NCBI GenBank assembly: GCA_015661405.1
Contig: JACWMK010000020.1
Coordinates: 1 to 53,963 of the forward strand
Direction: 5' to 3'
From: Methanobacterium sp.
Lineage (GTDB): Archaea; Methanobacteriota; Methanobacteria; Methanobacteriales; Methanobacteriaceae
Length of the DNA stretch: 53,963 nucleotides
Below are positions 15,968-25,529 of this stretch, in pieces. The translations under genes were made by a program, and so were the position numbers. The notes below the pieces were generated by a model that worked only from the letters and a program-made list of their open reading frames with translations, had not been told where the DNA came from and made no database searches. The stretch's first letter is position 1, and each line of letters begins with the position of its first letter.

Positions 15968-17803
15968 TCAATCTTTTTTGGTTATTATTGATTCTTTATG
16001 ATTTATTGCTGAGATTTGCGTTAATGCATCTTTTAAAAAAGATTCTATTTTATTTTCGTTGTCAATATCTGTTTTACCCGGTTTAAGTGGGAATGCACCT
16101 ACAGAAGGTATTATATTAGGAGATTTTTCCTCGAAAATCTTCGGTTCAGTTCCAGGATAAAGCACATAAGCTCCTAAAGTATTTTTAATTGCATCTTTAT
16201 AGGTATGCATTTTATAAACATCTGCATATTTATATATGCGTTTTTCCTCCTCTTCTTCATCACGTTTATTAACATCATTATCATCTAATCGAACATCGGA
16301 ACGATATTTTGCATCAAAATGTATTAAATATGAATTAAGACCATTTTTAATATGTAGTGTATAATCAGGTCTTAAAGTCAGAGAATAAGAAGAATTTTCA
16401 GTTTTATTTTTACTAAAACTCTGGTTATATAATAATTCTAAATCAAATATTTCACCATTAATTTGAACTTTAAAATGCTGTGAAGACCTCTGACCCTTTT
16501 TCAAACTTACTGACCACTTTTTTACATCAGATTTATCGAAAATCCTGTTGTAATCTGGTTCAACAAGTGACATGTGACTTAGTATATTAAAGAGTTTAAT
16601 ATAACACCAATATTCATAAAGATCGTATAATTTACGTTGGTACCCTTTTATGAGGTCTTCAGCATCATCCCAATTTATAAAGAAAGCTGATTCTAATACC
16701 ATGAAAAATCTGAGAATGTCTCGATAACCAGCTTTTTTTTGTAGTACTTGGGAATTGGAAGGAAAAAAATTCAACTCGCCAACATCCTCTAACCAACCAT
16801 CCAAGAGATACTCATGGGTTAAGTATTGGAATTCCCTTATTTTATCAGCATCATAACCCTCTTCTCCATTCTCTTTAATATAAGAAACCATTTCATCTAA
16901 AAGATCATCTATTAGTTGTAGAAAGTATTTCACTAAACGATTTTCAGGATTATCAACTATTTCATTATAGAATGATTGGTTAATCTCGTTAGGAACATAA
17001 TTTTTAAAGTTATCTGGCCAACTTAAAGGTATTTTGCCAGTTTTATAGAGGTTAGCTGAATCAGAAACCATGCTAATTAATTCTGACGGCCCTACAGTGG
17101 GTGATAACGTTAATGGGACGGGTTCTTGATATCTTTGCAATATCTTATGGGGGTCTCTTCTAATATGTTCATAGGCAGTTAAAAGATTTTCAGGTCGAAA
17201 TAGGTACTCTAAAAATATGAAATCTTCATAAAATGTTTTCCGAACTATTTCTTTAAGTTTTTGATGTTCAAAAACAGGAGATGATTCAAAAACAATCCCG
17301 GATGCGGTTTCACAGAGATCAGATATCATTGCAGAGTAATGGTCCAAGTCAATCTTTCGGGGACGAACCTCAAAAGGAATCTTTAAAGATCTAATTCCAT
17401 TAACTTCCACATCAAAAAATGATTTACCCACATAGCTACCTGTGTTTAAATTTCCAATATAAGTTCCTTTATCTAATGAAAATTTGCTGAATTTGAAATC
17501 TTTATGGTAGCGTTGCAGGGTAGGGAAATTCAAATCATTAATGGTACTTTTTGATTTAAAAATAATATTATATCTTGTTTCTTCCTGTAAAATGATGCTA
17601 GCAGAATCCTCAGGATGATTATTATTTAATTGTATAGGGATTTGTTTTTTGGAATTAACATCACGGATATTATAAAATTCTATCCCTTCCAAAGAAATCT
17701 GGGGGCATAAATCAGCAAAATAACTTTCGGGTTTAAGAGTTAAGATACCAATTTCATGTCCATTATCATCATTTAAACAGATTTCTACTCTCTGTTCAGT
17801 CAT
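15968..17803 (-). CDS. McrC-like nuclease subunit (DUF2357 and PD-(D/E)XK)
   Basis: About 611 residues from ATG 17803 (MTEQRVEICLN); an upstream ATG at 17824 would overlap the mcrB-like gene. The N-terminal half carries the DUF2357-type region typical of McrC partners. The C-terminal half has LRPDYTLHI followed about 10 residues later by YLIHFDAKYRSD, the Asp ... Asp-x-Lys arrangement of a PD-(D/E)XK nuclease, then KYADVYKMHTYKDAI. McrC supplies the cutting activity of McrBC-type modification-dependent restriction. It directly follows the mcrB-like gene, with start and stop adjacent, so they form one operon. This subunit is intact although its partner is frameshifted. Confidence 0.8.
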   Translation of the reverse strand: MTEQRVEICLNDDNGHEIGILTLKPESYFADLCPQISLEGIEFYNIRDVNSKKQIPIQLNNNHPEDSASIILQEETRYNIIFKSKSTINDLNFPTLQRYHKDFKFSKFSLDKGTYIGNLNTGSYVGKSFFDVEVNGIRSLKIPFEVRPRKIDLDHYSAMISDLCETASGIVFESSPVFEHQKLKEIVRKTFYEDFIFLEYLFRPENLLTAYEHIRRDPHKILQRYQEPVPLTLSPTVGPSELISMVSDSANLYKTGKIPLSWPDNFKNYVPNEINQSFYNEIVDNPENRLVKYFLQLIDDLLDEMVSYIKENGEEGYDADKIREFQYLTHEYLLDGWLEDVGELNFFPSNSQVLQKKAGYRDILRFFMVLESAFFINWDDAEDLIKGYQRKLYDLYEYWCYIKLFNILSHMSLVEPDYNRIFDKSDVKKWSVSLKKGQRSSQHFKVQINGEIFDLELLYNQSFSKNKTENSSYSLTLRPDYTLHIKNGLNSYLIHFDAKYRSDVRLDDNDVNKRDEEEEEKRIYKYADVYKMHTYKDAIKNTLGAYVLYPGTEPKIFEEKSPNIIPSVGAFPLKPGKTDIDNENKIESFLKDALTQISAINHKESIITKKD

Positions 17804-17804
17804 T

Positions 17805-19463
17805 TTACCCCGTGAAAGCAACATAACGTTTTTCTTTTAAACTTTTTCTCATCTTCTTCAACTTCAGTTCAGATGATGTAAAGTTTCCCTTGACGCATAG
17901 GTCTTCTAGTTCATCTAAAATACCTGATAACTCTTTTTGAGAGCCATGAAGCTTGGGTAACATTTTTTGCATAATCTGGGCATCGAAATAACGCTCCCAA
18001 TTACTCCATTTCGCAGGATTCTCCTCATATCGCCAGGCTACACACATGAATCGGATTATTTCATTGATAGTCCGGAATCCAAAGTCAAAATTAGCTTTTT
18101 TAAGAATTTCTTGAAACATACCAATGTTTTTTGAAAGCACATCCCATATATCCTGACCATCAACGACTTTAACTCCAATTAAACGATTTTTAAGTTCATT
18201 AATATTCTCATTTCTAATACCAATATCAGATAATGGGTTTTGAAGATAATCTAGATCACCATTTACAGAGTAATCTAAAGAACCAGACATATAATACTCA
18301 GCAGGCTGAGTTAAAAATTCTAACGTATTAGCTCTATCTAACACTTTTGGACTGAACATATAAGTGGTTTCATCAACATTAACCGTCCCAATCACCATAA
18401 GATTAGGGGATAACTTAATTTTTTGAGGAGGAAGCTGGTAATGTTTTTCTTCTTTGTCTTCATCCTTTACAGCCTTATGAAGTTCTATTTCTTCTTCACT
18501 TTCCATTGCAGATAAGAAATCTGAAAAATATCTTTCGACATGGGAAAGGTTCATTTCATCCAAGATTAAGAAGTAAGGTTCATCGGTATCATCTTTTGCT
18601 GATAAAATCAAATTTAATGAAGTAGTTTTTTGATATTTTTCTGTTATTACATTATAAAATCCAACTATATGCCTGTTTTCGGTCCAGTTAGCACCTACTG
18701 GGATTATTTCATATTTAGGTTCATTATTTCTAGGTATTATAATTTCTAGATTGACTTTTTTTTCTGGATTAAGTTCTTCAAGCCTTTTTTTAACATTGCC
18801 TTCTGTTTTATCAAAAAATCGGTGAGGCCAAGGGGTAAGAGTGCCTTTACCTTTTACATCATCGACTTTAATATCATAGGTAATTTCATTTTCTTTTAGT
18901 TCAGGATAAAATTCAAAAAACTTAGTTTTGTTAAGTGTCCATCCACCGGATTTAGCTGATTGGCCAACTTTTACCTCAGTTACAAATGATGAATCTTTTA
19001 CTTTTTTCAAAATTAGATAAATACTGTGCAAAAAGTTGAGCAACCTTTGTTTTGCCAGTTCCAGAATTTCCTGTTAATATAACGAATGGTTTAACTTTCA
19101 ATGAGAGTAAAAAATTTTCCACAAGTTTATAATCAAAAAAGTATCCTTTCTCTTTTAAGAATTCAAAAAATGTATTTACCGTAGGATTACCCCCATTTTC
19201 ATCTGGTTTTAATTGAGAATATAAATTGAATAACTCTTTAAAATCAGATATGATCTGATCATTAGATGGTAAACTGTTTTTGTCGTAATATTTCCCGTAG
19301 ATGAGTGCGTCTTCAAATGCTACTTTCTTTGTGTATTCTTCTAATAAATTATCAGTAATTTTACCTGATTCTTTTAGTTGATCCTGTATTAATTTTTTGT
19401 AAACTCTTTTTTGTAAAAAAGAAAAAAAATAGATAATCTAAATTTAGTTTTATTGCTATGCAT
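17805..19463 (-). pseudogene. McrB-like AAA+ motor subunit, frameshifted
   Basis: From about 19428 one frame encodes an N-terminal part, GKYYDKNSLPSNDQIISDF ... FFEFLKEKG, and the P-loop VILTGNSGTGKTKVAQLFAQ (Walker A about 19080-19030). It stops at about 18977. A second frame, open from 19043 to 17805, continues the same protein with TEVKVGQSAKSGGW, Walker B YFLILDEMNLSHVERYFSDF and sensor VIGTVNVDETTYMFSPKVLD, all strong McrB signatures. The frames join at an A6 run (19002-19007). A second shift near 19415-19435 seems needed to reach ATG 19463 (MHSNKTKF). No known McrB DNA-binding domain remains at the N-terminus. Reads as one broken gene unless the A6 run is a slippage site or a sequencing error. 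Confidence 0.75.
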
Positions 19464-19528
19464 AATAACTTTATTAATATGTATAATATAGATAAAATCC
19501 ACTATACTTATATCAACTTTTCAAAAAC

Positions 19529-19645
19529 ATGTATACAGCAGGATTAAAATTTGGCGATGTTTTTCTTGATGCAGGAATTCCACAAAGTGATCCAACACCT
19601 GAAGAGTATCGAAGGAAAACTTTACCTAGCCTCAAAGGCCTCTAA
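19529..19645 (+). CDS. Short open frame of 38 codons, unknown
   Basis: MYTAGLKFGDVFLDAGIP then QSDPTPEEYRRKTLPSLKGL. The composition is convincingly protein-like, but I recognise no family. It lies divergent to the broken mcrB-like gene, with a TATA-like ATAATATAGATA upstream. It could be a small gene (for instance a regulator remnant) or the end of a lost one. The rest of 19646-19800 shows nothing. Confidence 0.25.
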   Translation: MYTAGLKFGDVFLDAGIPQSDPTPEEYRRKTLPSLKGL

Positions 19646-19800
19646 GAAATATTGAAGGAGTATGAAGATAATGTGGATAATATTAATTATTTATGATTTA
19701 TTCATATTTTGATTCCATTTTCATATATAAAAGGACTTACGCCATGGATGAGAGTCTATTTAAGATAATTAAAAGGTGCTGTTAAATAATTTCAATTTCT

Positions 19801-20511
19801 ATGAAAGATAATCTGGTAAAGTTAAATATGGAAATTATAACTATAATTCCTTCTTACAATGAAGAAAAGACCATAAAGGGAATAGTGCATCAAGCTCTAA
19901 ATTATTCTGATGTATTAGTGGTTGATGATGGTTCAACAGATCACACATCCATATTAGCAGTTGAAGCCGGTGCTAAGATAATTAAACATGACATTAATTT
20001 GGGTAAAGGTGCAGCTATAAAAACAGGTCTTGCAATAGTATTGAATGATGATTACAAGGTCATAATATTGATGGACGGTGATGGACAGCATAACCCTAAA
20101 TGTATACCAGTATTAGCTTCAAGCATAGGGAAAGCAGGAATGGTTGTCTGCTCCAGATTTATTGATGGTCCCCCGTTAGGTATGACTTTAATAAGAAGAT
20201 TATCGAATAAGTTAACCACTAAAATCCTTAAAAGCTTAACTGGATACCAAATTACAGACAGTCAATGTGGTTTCAGAGCCTTTTCATTTGATGTTGCACA
20301 TTATTTTTTAAACATACCTTATAATGATTATGCATATGAATCAGAAATCATATATCAAGCATCTCAAAAAGGTGTAATGATTGAAGAAAAGCCTATACCC
20401 TGCCATTATAAAGATGAAAAATCACATATCACATGGATAAATGTATTAAATTATACTTTATTTTTATTAAAACTTTTTTTAAGAGAATTAAAATGGAGGA
20501 TTAAACATTGA
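19801..20511 (+). CDS. Family 2 glycosyltransferase (dolichol-phosphate sugar synthase-like)
   Basis: 236 residues, a GT-A fold. ITIIPSYNEEKTIKGIV (about 12-28), VVDDGSTDHT (first Asp motif), LGKGAAIKTG, and LMDGDGQHNP (DXD-type metal and sugar-nucleotide site), then DSQCGFRAF. This layout matches dolichyl- or polyprenyl-phosphate mannose/glucose synthases of archaea. An alternative start is the Met at codon 10. Its stop overlaps the start of the following membrane protein, so the pair is co-translated and probably acts together in lipid-linked glycan or surface glycosylation. Confidence 0.85.
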   Translation: MKDNLVKLNMEIITIIPSYNEEKTIKGIVHQALNYSDVLVVDDGSTDHTSILAVEAGAKIIKHDINLGKGAAIKTGLAIVLNDDYKVIILMDGDGQHNPKCIPVLASSIGKAGMVVCSRFIDGPPLGMTLIRRLSNKLTTKILKSLTGYQITDSQCGFRAFSFDVAHYFLNIPYNDYAYESEIIYQASQKGVMIEEKPIPCHYKDEKSHITWINVLNYTLFLLKLFLRELKWRIKH

Positions 20512-21527
20512 AGCGGTTTTATGTGCTTTTAACCAGCCTAGTCCTAATAATATTGCTAATATTATGGATCGGACCATTAAATATAGTTAAAACTCTTGAA
20601 ACAGCTAATTGGATTTTAATTCTTCTAGCAATTTTCATACACTTAATTGTAGTAGCAATCAGATCACTACGTTGGGGTTTCATCATAAACCAAACCACAG
20701 AATTTAAAAAAAATTTTATCGTAAAAACTATTGGTATTTTTGCAGGTAACTTCAGTCCCATGAAAAGCGCTGGAGAAATTTTAACCGCAGTCGCCGGTAA
20801 AAACATTAATCAAATAAGTCTATCTAAAGGTTTATCCGCCGGTCTAACAGAAAGATTCTTCGATTTAGGCATAGTAGGATTTCTTTTAATAATATCTGCA
20901 TTATTCATACCACAAATACGTTACATAGCCATAATAGGCGGTGTAACCACTTTAAGTGTCATGATAATAGTTTATCTTATAAATTGGAAAGAAAACCGTG
21001 CATTATGGCTCTACTCAAAAATACATCCCATCATAAGCAAACTACCCATTAAAGAAGAGGTATTAGATAATCTTTATCAAAAATTCAGTCAAGGATTGAG
21101 AGGAATGATTGAATATACTCAATCCTTCACCAGCTTCAAAAATCTGACATTAGTCAGCATACTAACATTAATGTCCTGGCTACTAGAATGCGTCCGACTT
21201 TACACAGTATCCTATGCATTCAACGTTAAGATAAGTTTCATAATAATAATCGTCATATTCCTACTAGCTAATGTGATTGGAGTAATATCCATCCTTCCCG
21301 GAGGAATTGGATCTATAGAAATATCTTTAACAGGATTATTCGTGCTTTTCGGTGTTCCAAGTGTTATAGCAGGAAGCATTGTCCTGATTGACCGGTTAAT
21401 ATCCTTCTGGTTAGTAAATATACTAGGAATAATCTTTTCATCCTATTACGCACATGATATACTAGAAGAAATCAAGAACTACACTCTAAATATAAATTCA
21501 CCTCAAAAATTGACCAAAAAAAATTAA
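20508..21527 (+). CDS. UPF0104/lysylphosphatidylglycerol synthase-like (AglD-type) membrane protein
   Basis: 339 residues, about eight membrane helices. Shows the family features LRSLRWGFIIN, KTIGIFAGNFSPMKSAGE, GLSAGLTERFFDLG, and SILPGGIGSIEISLTG near the C-terminus. TTG 20508 is the start: GGAGG lies about 10 bp upstream, and the TTGA overlap with the preceding stop couples translation. In haloarchaea the C-terminal half of AglD, fused to a similar GT2 domain, takes part in N-glycosylation; here the two halves are separate neighbouring genes. It probably handles lipid-linked sugar (inference). Confidence 0.8.
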   Translation: MKRFYVLLTSLVLIILLILWIGPLNIVKTLETANWILILLAIFIHLIVVAIRSLRWGFIINQTTEFKKNFIVKTIGIFAGNFSPMKSAGEILTAVAGKNINQISLSKGLSAGLTERFFDLGIVGFLLIISALFIPQIRYIAIIGGVTTLSVMIIVYLINWKENRALWLYSKIHPIISKLPIKEEVLDNLYQKFSQGLRGMIEYTQSFTSFKNLTLVSILTLMSWLLECVRLYTVSYAFNVKISFIIIIVIFLLANVIGVISILPGGIGSIEISLTGLFVLFGVPSVIAGSIVLIDRLISFWLVNILGIIFSSYYAHDILEEIKNYTLNINSPQKLTKKN

Positions 21528-21633
21528 GAAATTAAAAATTAAAAAAAATAATTTAATTCACAATTATTGTATCGTTAACAAAAAAACCGAAAATAAGTCC
21601 CAACTTCAAATATGTACTCATTCTAAAAATTAT

Positions 21634-23328
21634 TTAACTAATGAGTTTCATAGTTTGATATATTGACTCAACACGTTCAACAGTATCGATATCTTCAATA
21701 TTAAGGTCATTTCTGATTCGCTTAACCACCGGAAATCTTAAAGAGTATCCACTCTCATATTCCGGGCTTTTAACGATTTCGCTGAAAGCAACCTCCATAA
21801 TGATTGACGGAATCATTTCCACCTGTCGGCCTATTTTACGTACAATTAAGGGTTCAGAGATTTCTGAAAGCTCCTGAAGGGTTTTATCATCCAATCCAGT
21901 TGCTACATGCGCTAAATTTTTAAGTTTATTGTCTTCATCACGCAATGCCAAGAGAAAAGATCCTATAAAATGAGCTCTTTTACCCGTTCCATAAGTTCCT
22001 CCCACCACAACCAGATCTAAAGTTTCAGGTGTAGCTTTCCATTTAAGCATCTTTTTTCCCCGTATACCCGGAGTATATGGTGCATAAGGATCTTTTATCA
22101 TTATTCCTTCATGACCTTCATCTATAGATTCATTGAAAAGTTTTTCTGCCTTCTCTGGGTTTTCAGGAGTGACTTTAACTTGAGTGCTCAATTCAAGTTT
22201 TATAGGTATGATTTGAACGATTTTTTCCAGTAACTCTCTTCGATCCTTGAATGGTTCATCCAATACGGGTTGATTATAATAAAGGACATCGAATAGATAC
22301 ATGGTTAAAGGAATTTTTTCTCTCATTTTCTCTATTTCATATTTCCTTCTCACTCTCTGCAATATATATTGGAATGATATTGGTTTACCATCCTGAGTAA
22401 CAATTATTTCTCCTTCAACAATAAAATCAGAGGGTTTAATAGCTTTTTTAATGTATTCCACAATTTCTGGTAAAGCTTGACTTATGTTTTCCAATCTCCT
22501 AGTGAATATGTTTATTTCATCTCTTTCACGATGAATTTGCACTCTTATTCCATCATATTTTGTTTCACAAAATGCCCAGCCCATCTCTTGTATGCTCGCT
22601 ATATAGTTAGGTGATAATTGAGCTAACATAGGTTTAACTGGTTTTCCCGGTTCAAGAGTAAGTTTTTGCAGTCCTTCCAAACCTTGTTCTTTAGCTACCA
22701 CTGCAACTAGACCCAGATCATTAGTGAGCATATGAGCTCTTTCCACAGTTTCTTTAGGAACTTTAAATGCCAGGGAAACAGCATCTTTCATGGTTCCTTC
22801 CCCCACACCTACACGAAGTTCTTCGATAACAGTTCGTGTAATGTATTTAGCTTCCATAGGTGATGCTGATGATAAAAGTTCCCGGAGTATTTCCAATTTT
22901 TTATACTGTGACTTATCTCCAGTTATATTCGCTATTTTAACCAAATTTTGGTGGATCTTTTCAATTGTAAGATCTCTTCTAAATAGGGTTGATTGAACTT
23001 TTCGTGAGAAAAGTTCTTGCGCAGCTAATCCTATATCTCCAATATCCCTCATTTGATCCTCTACTTCTTCAGGTTTAACCCCAACCACTAATGCTATGGC
23101 CTTCATCAGGAGTTTAGAACCTATACCCAACTCTTCTTCACTCCAGGTGGGAAATATTCTACCTAATATAAATAAAGTGATAATTGAAAGAATATTTGGA
23201 TCTTTTTCTCCTACCATACTTAGAAAATCTGCAATTAAGGATGTTTTTTCTAGTCTTTTAGATGTGGAATCCAGGACTTCATAAAGTTCAACCAACTTCT
23301 CATACTTCATCTCAATATTAGCAGACAT
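21634..23328 (-). CDS. lig: ATP-dependent DNA ligase
   Basis: 564 residues, the usual length for archaeal LigI. The N-terminal DNA-binding domain (about 1-200) ends in EELRVGVGEGTMKDAVSLAF. The adenylated lysine is Lys257 in motif I (FCETKYDGIRVQIH), motif III appears as FIVEGEIIV, motif IV as HEGIMIKDP and motif V as KMLKWK; the OB domain then runs to the end. It seals nicks in replication and repair. It is transcribed alone, convergent with the membrane protein before it. Confidence 0.95.
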   Translation of the reverse strand: MSANIEMKYEKLVELYEVLDSTSKRLEKTSLIADFLSMVGEKDPNILSIITLFILGRIFPTWSEEELGIGSKLLMKAIALVVGVKPEEVEDQMRDIGDIGLAAQELFSRKVQSTLFRRDLTIEKIHQNLVKIANITGDKSQYKKLEILRELLSSASPMEAKYITRTVIEELRVGVGEGTMKDAVSLAFKVPKETVERAHMLTNDLGLVAVVAKEQGLEGLQKLTLEPGKPVKPMLAQLSPNYIASIQEMGWAFCETKYDGIRVQIHRERDEINIFTRRLENISQALPEIVEYIKKAIKPSDFIVEGEIIVTQDGKPISFQYILQRVRRKYEIEKMREKIPLTMYLFDVLYYNQPVLDEPFKDRRELLEKIVQIIPIKLELSTQVKVTPENPEKAEKLFNESIDEGHEGIMIKDPYAPYTPGIRGKKMLKWKATPETLDLVVVGGTYGTGKRAHFIGSFLLALRDEDNKLKNLAHVATGLDDKTLQELSEISEPLIVRKIGRQVEMIPSIIMEVAFSEIVKSPEYESGYSLRFPVVKRIRNDLNIEDIDTVERVESIYQTMKLIS

Positions 23329-23485
23329 TTTTTATCATACGCCTCCAAAACCAAAAAATAACATTTAACGTTCTATTTGCATATAATATGTTTTTTTAGA
23401 GGATAAATGTGTTATAACATTTTGATTAAAAAAATATTTCTATAAGTATTATTTCATTATATTCAAATTAAGCTTATTAGTTGAA

Positions 23486-24304
23486 TTAAAGTTTAAATTC
23501 ATTGGCAAATTGAAGATGATGGTTAAATAACTGTTCTCCCCAAATGATTGCCTCTTTACTTTGGCTGATTAAGAATGTATTTAGATCATATTCTCCATGT
23601 ACAGAGAATAATCCCATCGCAATGAAGTTATCACCCAAAGTAAGGGAAATCTTGGTGTTCTCATCAACTATTCCTAATTTAAGATTATCTAATGACGCTC
23701 CCTTCTCAATAGTTTCTGGATTTACTGTTTGAAGTAATTTCTTTAATATTTCTTCAGTGAAAAGTAGATGAATTTGACCATTTTCTTCGAGGTTTTCAAA
23801 TAGTAATTGAATATTAGATGCAAAAAAAACTGAAGATAAATGTTTCACATTATTAGAATCAGATATAAATTTTGATACAATTACGTAAGGTTTAATAATA
23901 TCAGTGGATGTGGAACTTATAACTGTTGAATTCTCTAAACAACCAATATCTTTAAGTAATTCTGGAGGTATTGATCCAATTTCATGATTCAAAAATAGAT
24001 TTCTACCTTTATTCATAGTACGAATAGATTTTATAACGTCAATAAGTTTATGAGTTGAGATTTCACCCAACTGCGATAAATAATAATTTCCCGCCTCTCT
24101 GAATATAAAATCTTTTTCTTCTAATTGATACATCCCATGTAAGATAGTTGATGAACTAAAATGAAGTTCTTTTCTTAATCTGGCTAAATTTTTTGATCCT
24201 TGATGCAAACTTAGTAATATTTTAACTCGGACATCGGATGTGACGAAAAACTTTAAATCATCTTTAACATCATCGTGAAGTGCAAAAATATCCTCCAAAT
24301 TCAA
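23486..24304 (-). CDS. Winged-helix regulator with a DUF1724-type C-terminal domain
   Basis: 272 residues. The N-terminal wHTH is VTSDVRVKILLSLHQGSKNLARLRKEL then SSSTILHGMYQLEEKDFIF. The larger C-terminal part (about 100-265) has the pattern ISSTSTDIIKPYVIVSKFIS ... IHLLFTEEILKKLL ... LTLGDNFIAMGLFS of the DUF1724 family, which is abundant in methanogens and believed to sense small ligands. No target can be named. The gap before it (24305-24571) is AT-rich and shows no element I would defend. Confidence 0.8.
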   Translation of the reverse strand: MNLEDIFALHDDVKDDLKFFVTSDVRVKILLSLHQGSKNLARLRKELHFSSSTILHGMYQLEEKDFIFREAGNYYLSQLGEISTHKLIDVIKSIRTMNKGRNLFLNHEIGSIPPELLKDIGCLENSTVISSTSTDIIKPYVIVSKFISDSNNVKHLSSVFFASNIQLLFENLEENGQIHLLFTEEILKKLLQTVNPETIEKGASLDNLKLGIVDENTKISLTLGDNFIAMGLFSVHGEYDLNTFLISQSKEAIIWGEQLFNHHLQFANEFKL

Positions 24305-24571
24305 TTAATTCACCCTATCTCCTGTTCCTTAAACTAATTAAAAATTTATGTAAATGTCTGTCAGTACGTTATTATTTTATAAAAACTTTGCTATAAAAAT
24401 TTCAATGTTAACTCTTAAAAGCTTCAAATAAAGGATTATTAAATATATTATTGTATTAAAATTTACATAATAAATAAAATTGGATAAATTCAAAAAAAAT
24501 ATTTTTAAGAAATTTTGACAATATTCCTAACCACATTTAAACATTTATATTTAAAAAAAAAATGTAGATAT

Positions 24572-25096
24572 CTAATTAAACTGCTCAAACCGCTCTTTTT
24601 CTGCTGTACATATGGGACAGATCTCAGGTGGCTCATCTCGAGCACATAAATATCCACAAACTTTGCATCTCCATACGGGTATAGAAGAAGATGATAAAAT
24701 TCCTGTAGTAGATTCCATTTTTAGCTTTTCACGGTCCTCCGGTGAAGGTCTCCTTTCCGGTATAGGTTTCAACTTCTTTTTACCATTAAATATCTCACTT
24801 GAAATGTATAAACCACAATAACAAGTCCCGTAATCATCAAGATCAGGATCCCGATAATAACATGGACATATTATATCTAAATCCTCTGCTTTATCATTAC
24901 CCGCTAACCTACAGGGACAAGATTCATATCCATAACGCTTATCATTCAAAATTATACTCTTCAGTAATGATTTAGTGAATTCAACATCGGGATTGAGATG
25001 ATAACCTGACGATTCAACTTGCTTCTTCAATTTTATATAATACTGGTTAACTTCCCCATCACTAACCACAAAGTCACTAATTGGAAGTTTATTCAT
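24572..25096 (-). CDS. Ferredoxin:thioredoxin reductase catalytic subunit fused to a rubredoxin-like domain
   Basis: 174 residues. The FTR catalytic domain (about 1-105) has CPC (in YESCPCRLAG), a second CPC (IICPCYYRDP) and CYC (GTCYCG), the set that binds one [4Fe-4S] cluster next to a redox-active disulfide; the usual His of C-H-C is Tyr. A linker of about 30 residues leads to a rubredoxin-type domain (WRCKVCGY ... CPICTAEKERFEQF, two CxxC). It passes electrons from ferredoxin or the rubredoxin iron to a thiol protein. The upstream glutaredoxin-like gene overlaps its start (ATGA), so that protein is the likely acceptor. Fusion is known in methanogens. Confidence 0.9.
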   Translation of the reverse strand: MNKLPISDFVVSDGEVNQYYIKLKKQVESSGYHLNPDVEFTKSLLKSIILNDKRYGYESCPCRLAGNDKAEDLDIICPCYYRDPDLDDYGTCYCGLYISSEIFNGKKKLKPIPERRPSPEDREKLKMESTTGILSSSSIPVWRCKVCGYLCARDEPPEICPICTAEKERFEQFN

Positions 25097-25371
25097 CCCG
25101 GTAGCCCCTTAATTCCCTCCTCATCGAATCCTACGATAGTTTTTTCATCATTTATCACTATTGTAGGGAAGGATAGCTGAGAATTCCATTTTTTAACTTG
25201 TTCAATGATTTCATTCTTTTCATCACCCTCTAAAAGATCCACATAGATATAATCATACTCAAGATTTAAATCCTCAAGAAGCATTCTAGTCTTCCTACAC
25301 CATCCACAAGTACTTAAAGCATAAAGAACTATTTTACCTTCATTTTTACCATCAACATGCTGCATTGGCAT
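25093..25371 (-). CDS. Glutaredoxin/NrdH-like thiol protein
   Basis: 92 residues with a thioredoxin fold. The redox motif is TCGWCRKT (Cys-Gly-Trp-Cys) near residue 21, followed by the cis-Pro strand SFPTIVI and VGFDEEGIK. Length and sequence fit NrdH-type redoxins. It overlaps the FTR-rubredoxin gene by 4 bp, so the two are co-translated; together they form a likely ferredoxin-to-thiol relay that reduces target disulfides in the cytosol. RBS GGAGG lies about 10 bp before the ATG. Confidence 0.85.
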   Translation of the reverse strand: MPMQHVDGKNEGKIVLYALSTCGWCRKTRMLLEDLNLEYDYIYVDLLEGDEKNEIIEQVKKWNSQLSFPTIVINDEKTIVGFDEEGIKGLPG

Positions 25372-25529
25372 AACTACATCCTCCTTGCCATTTCAAATTT
25401 TTTTTAAAACTATGAAAAAAAAATGAAAAAATAATGTTAATATTATTTATGTATAAGCTTCTATTAATAATTTAAAAAAAATTGGAATTAATAATAAATC
25501 CATAAAAATCGTACTATTTTTTTTGGGTT

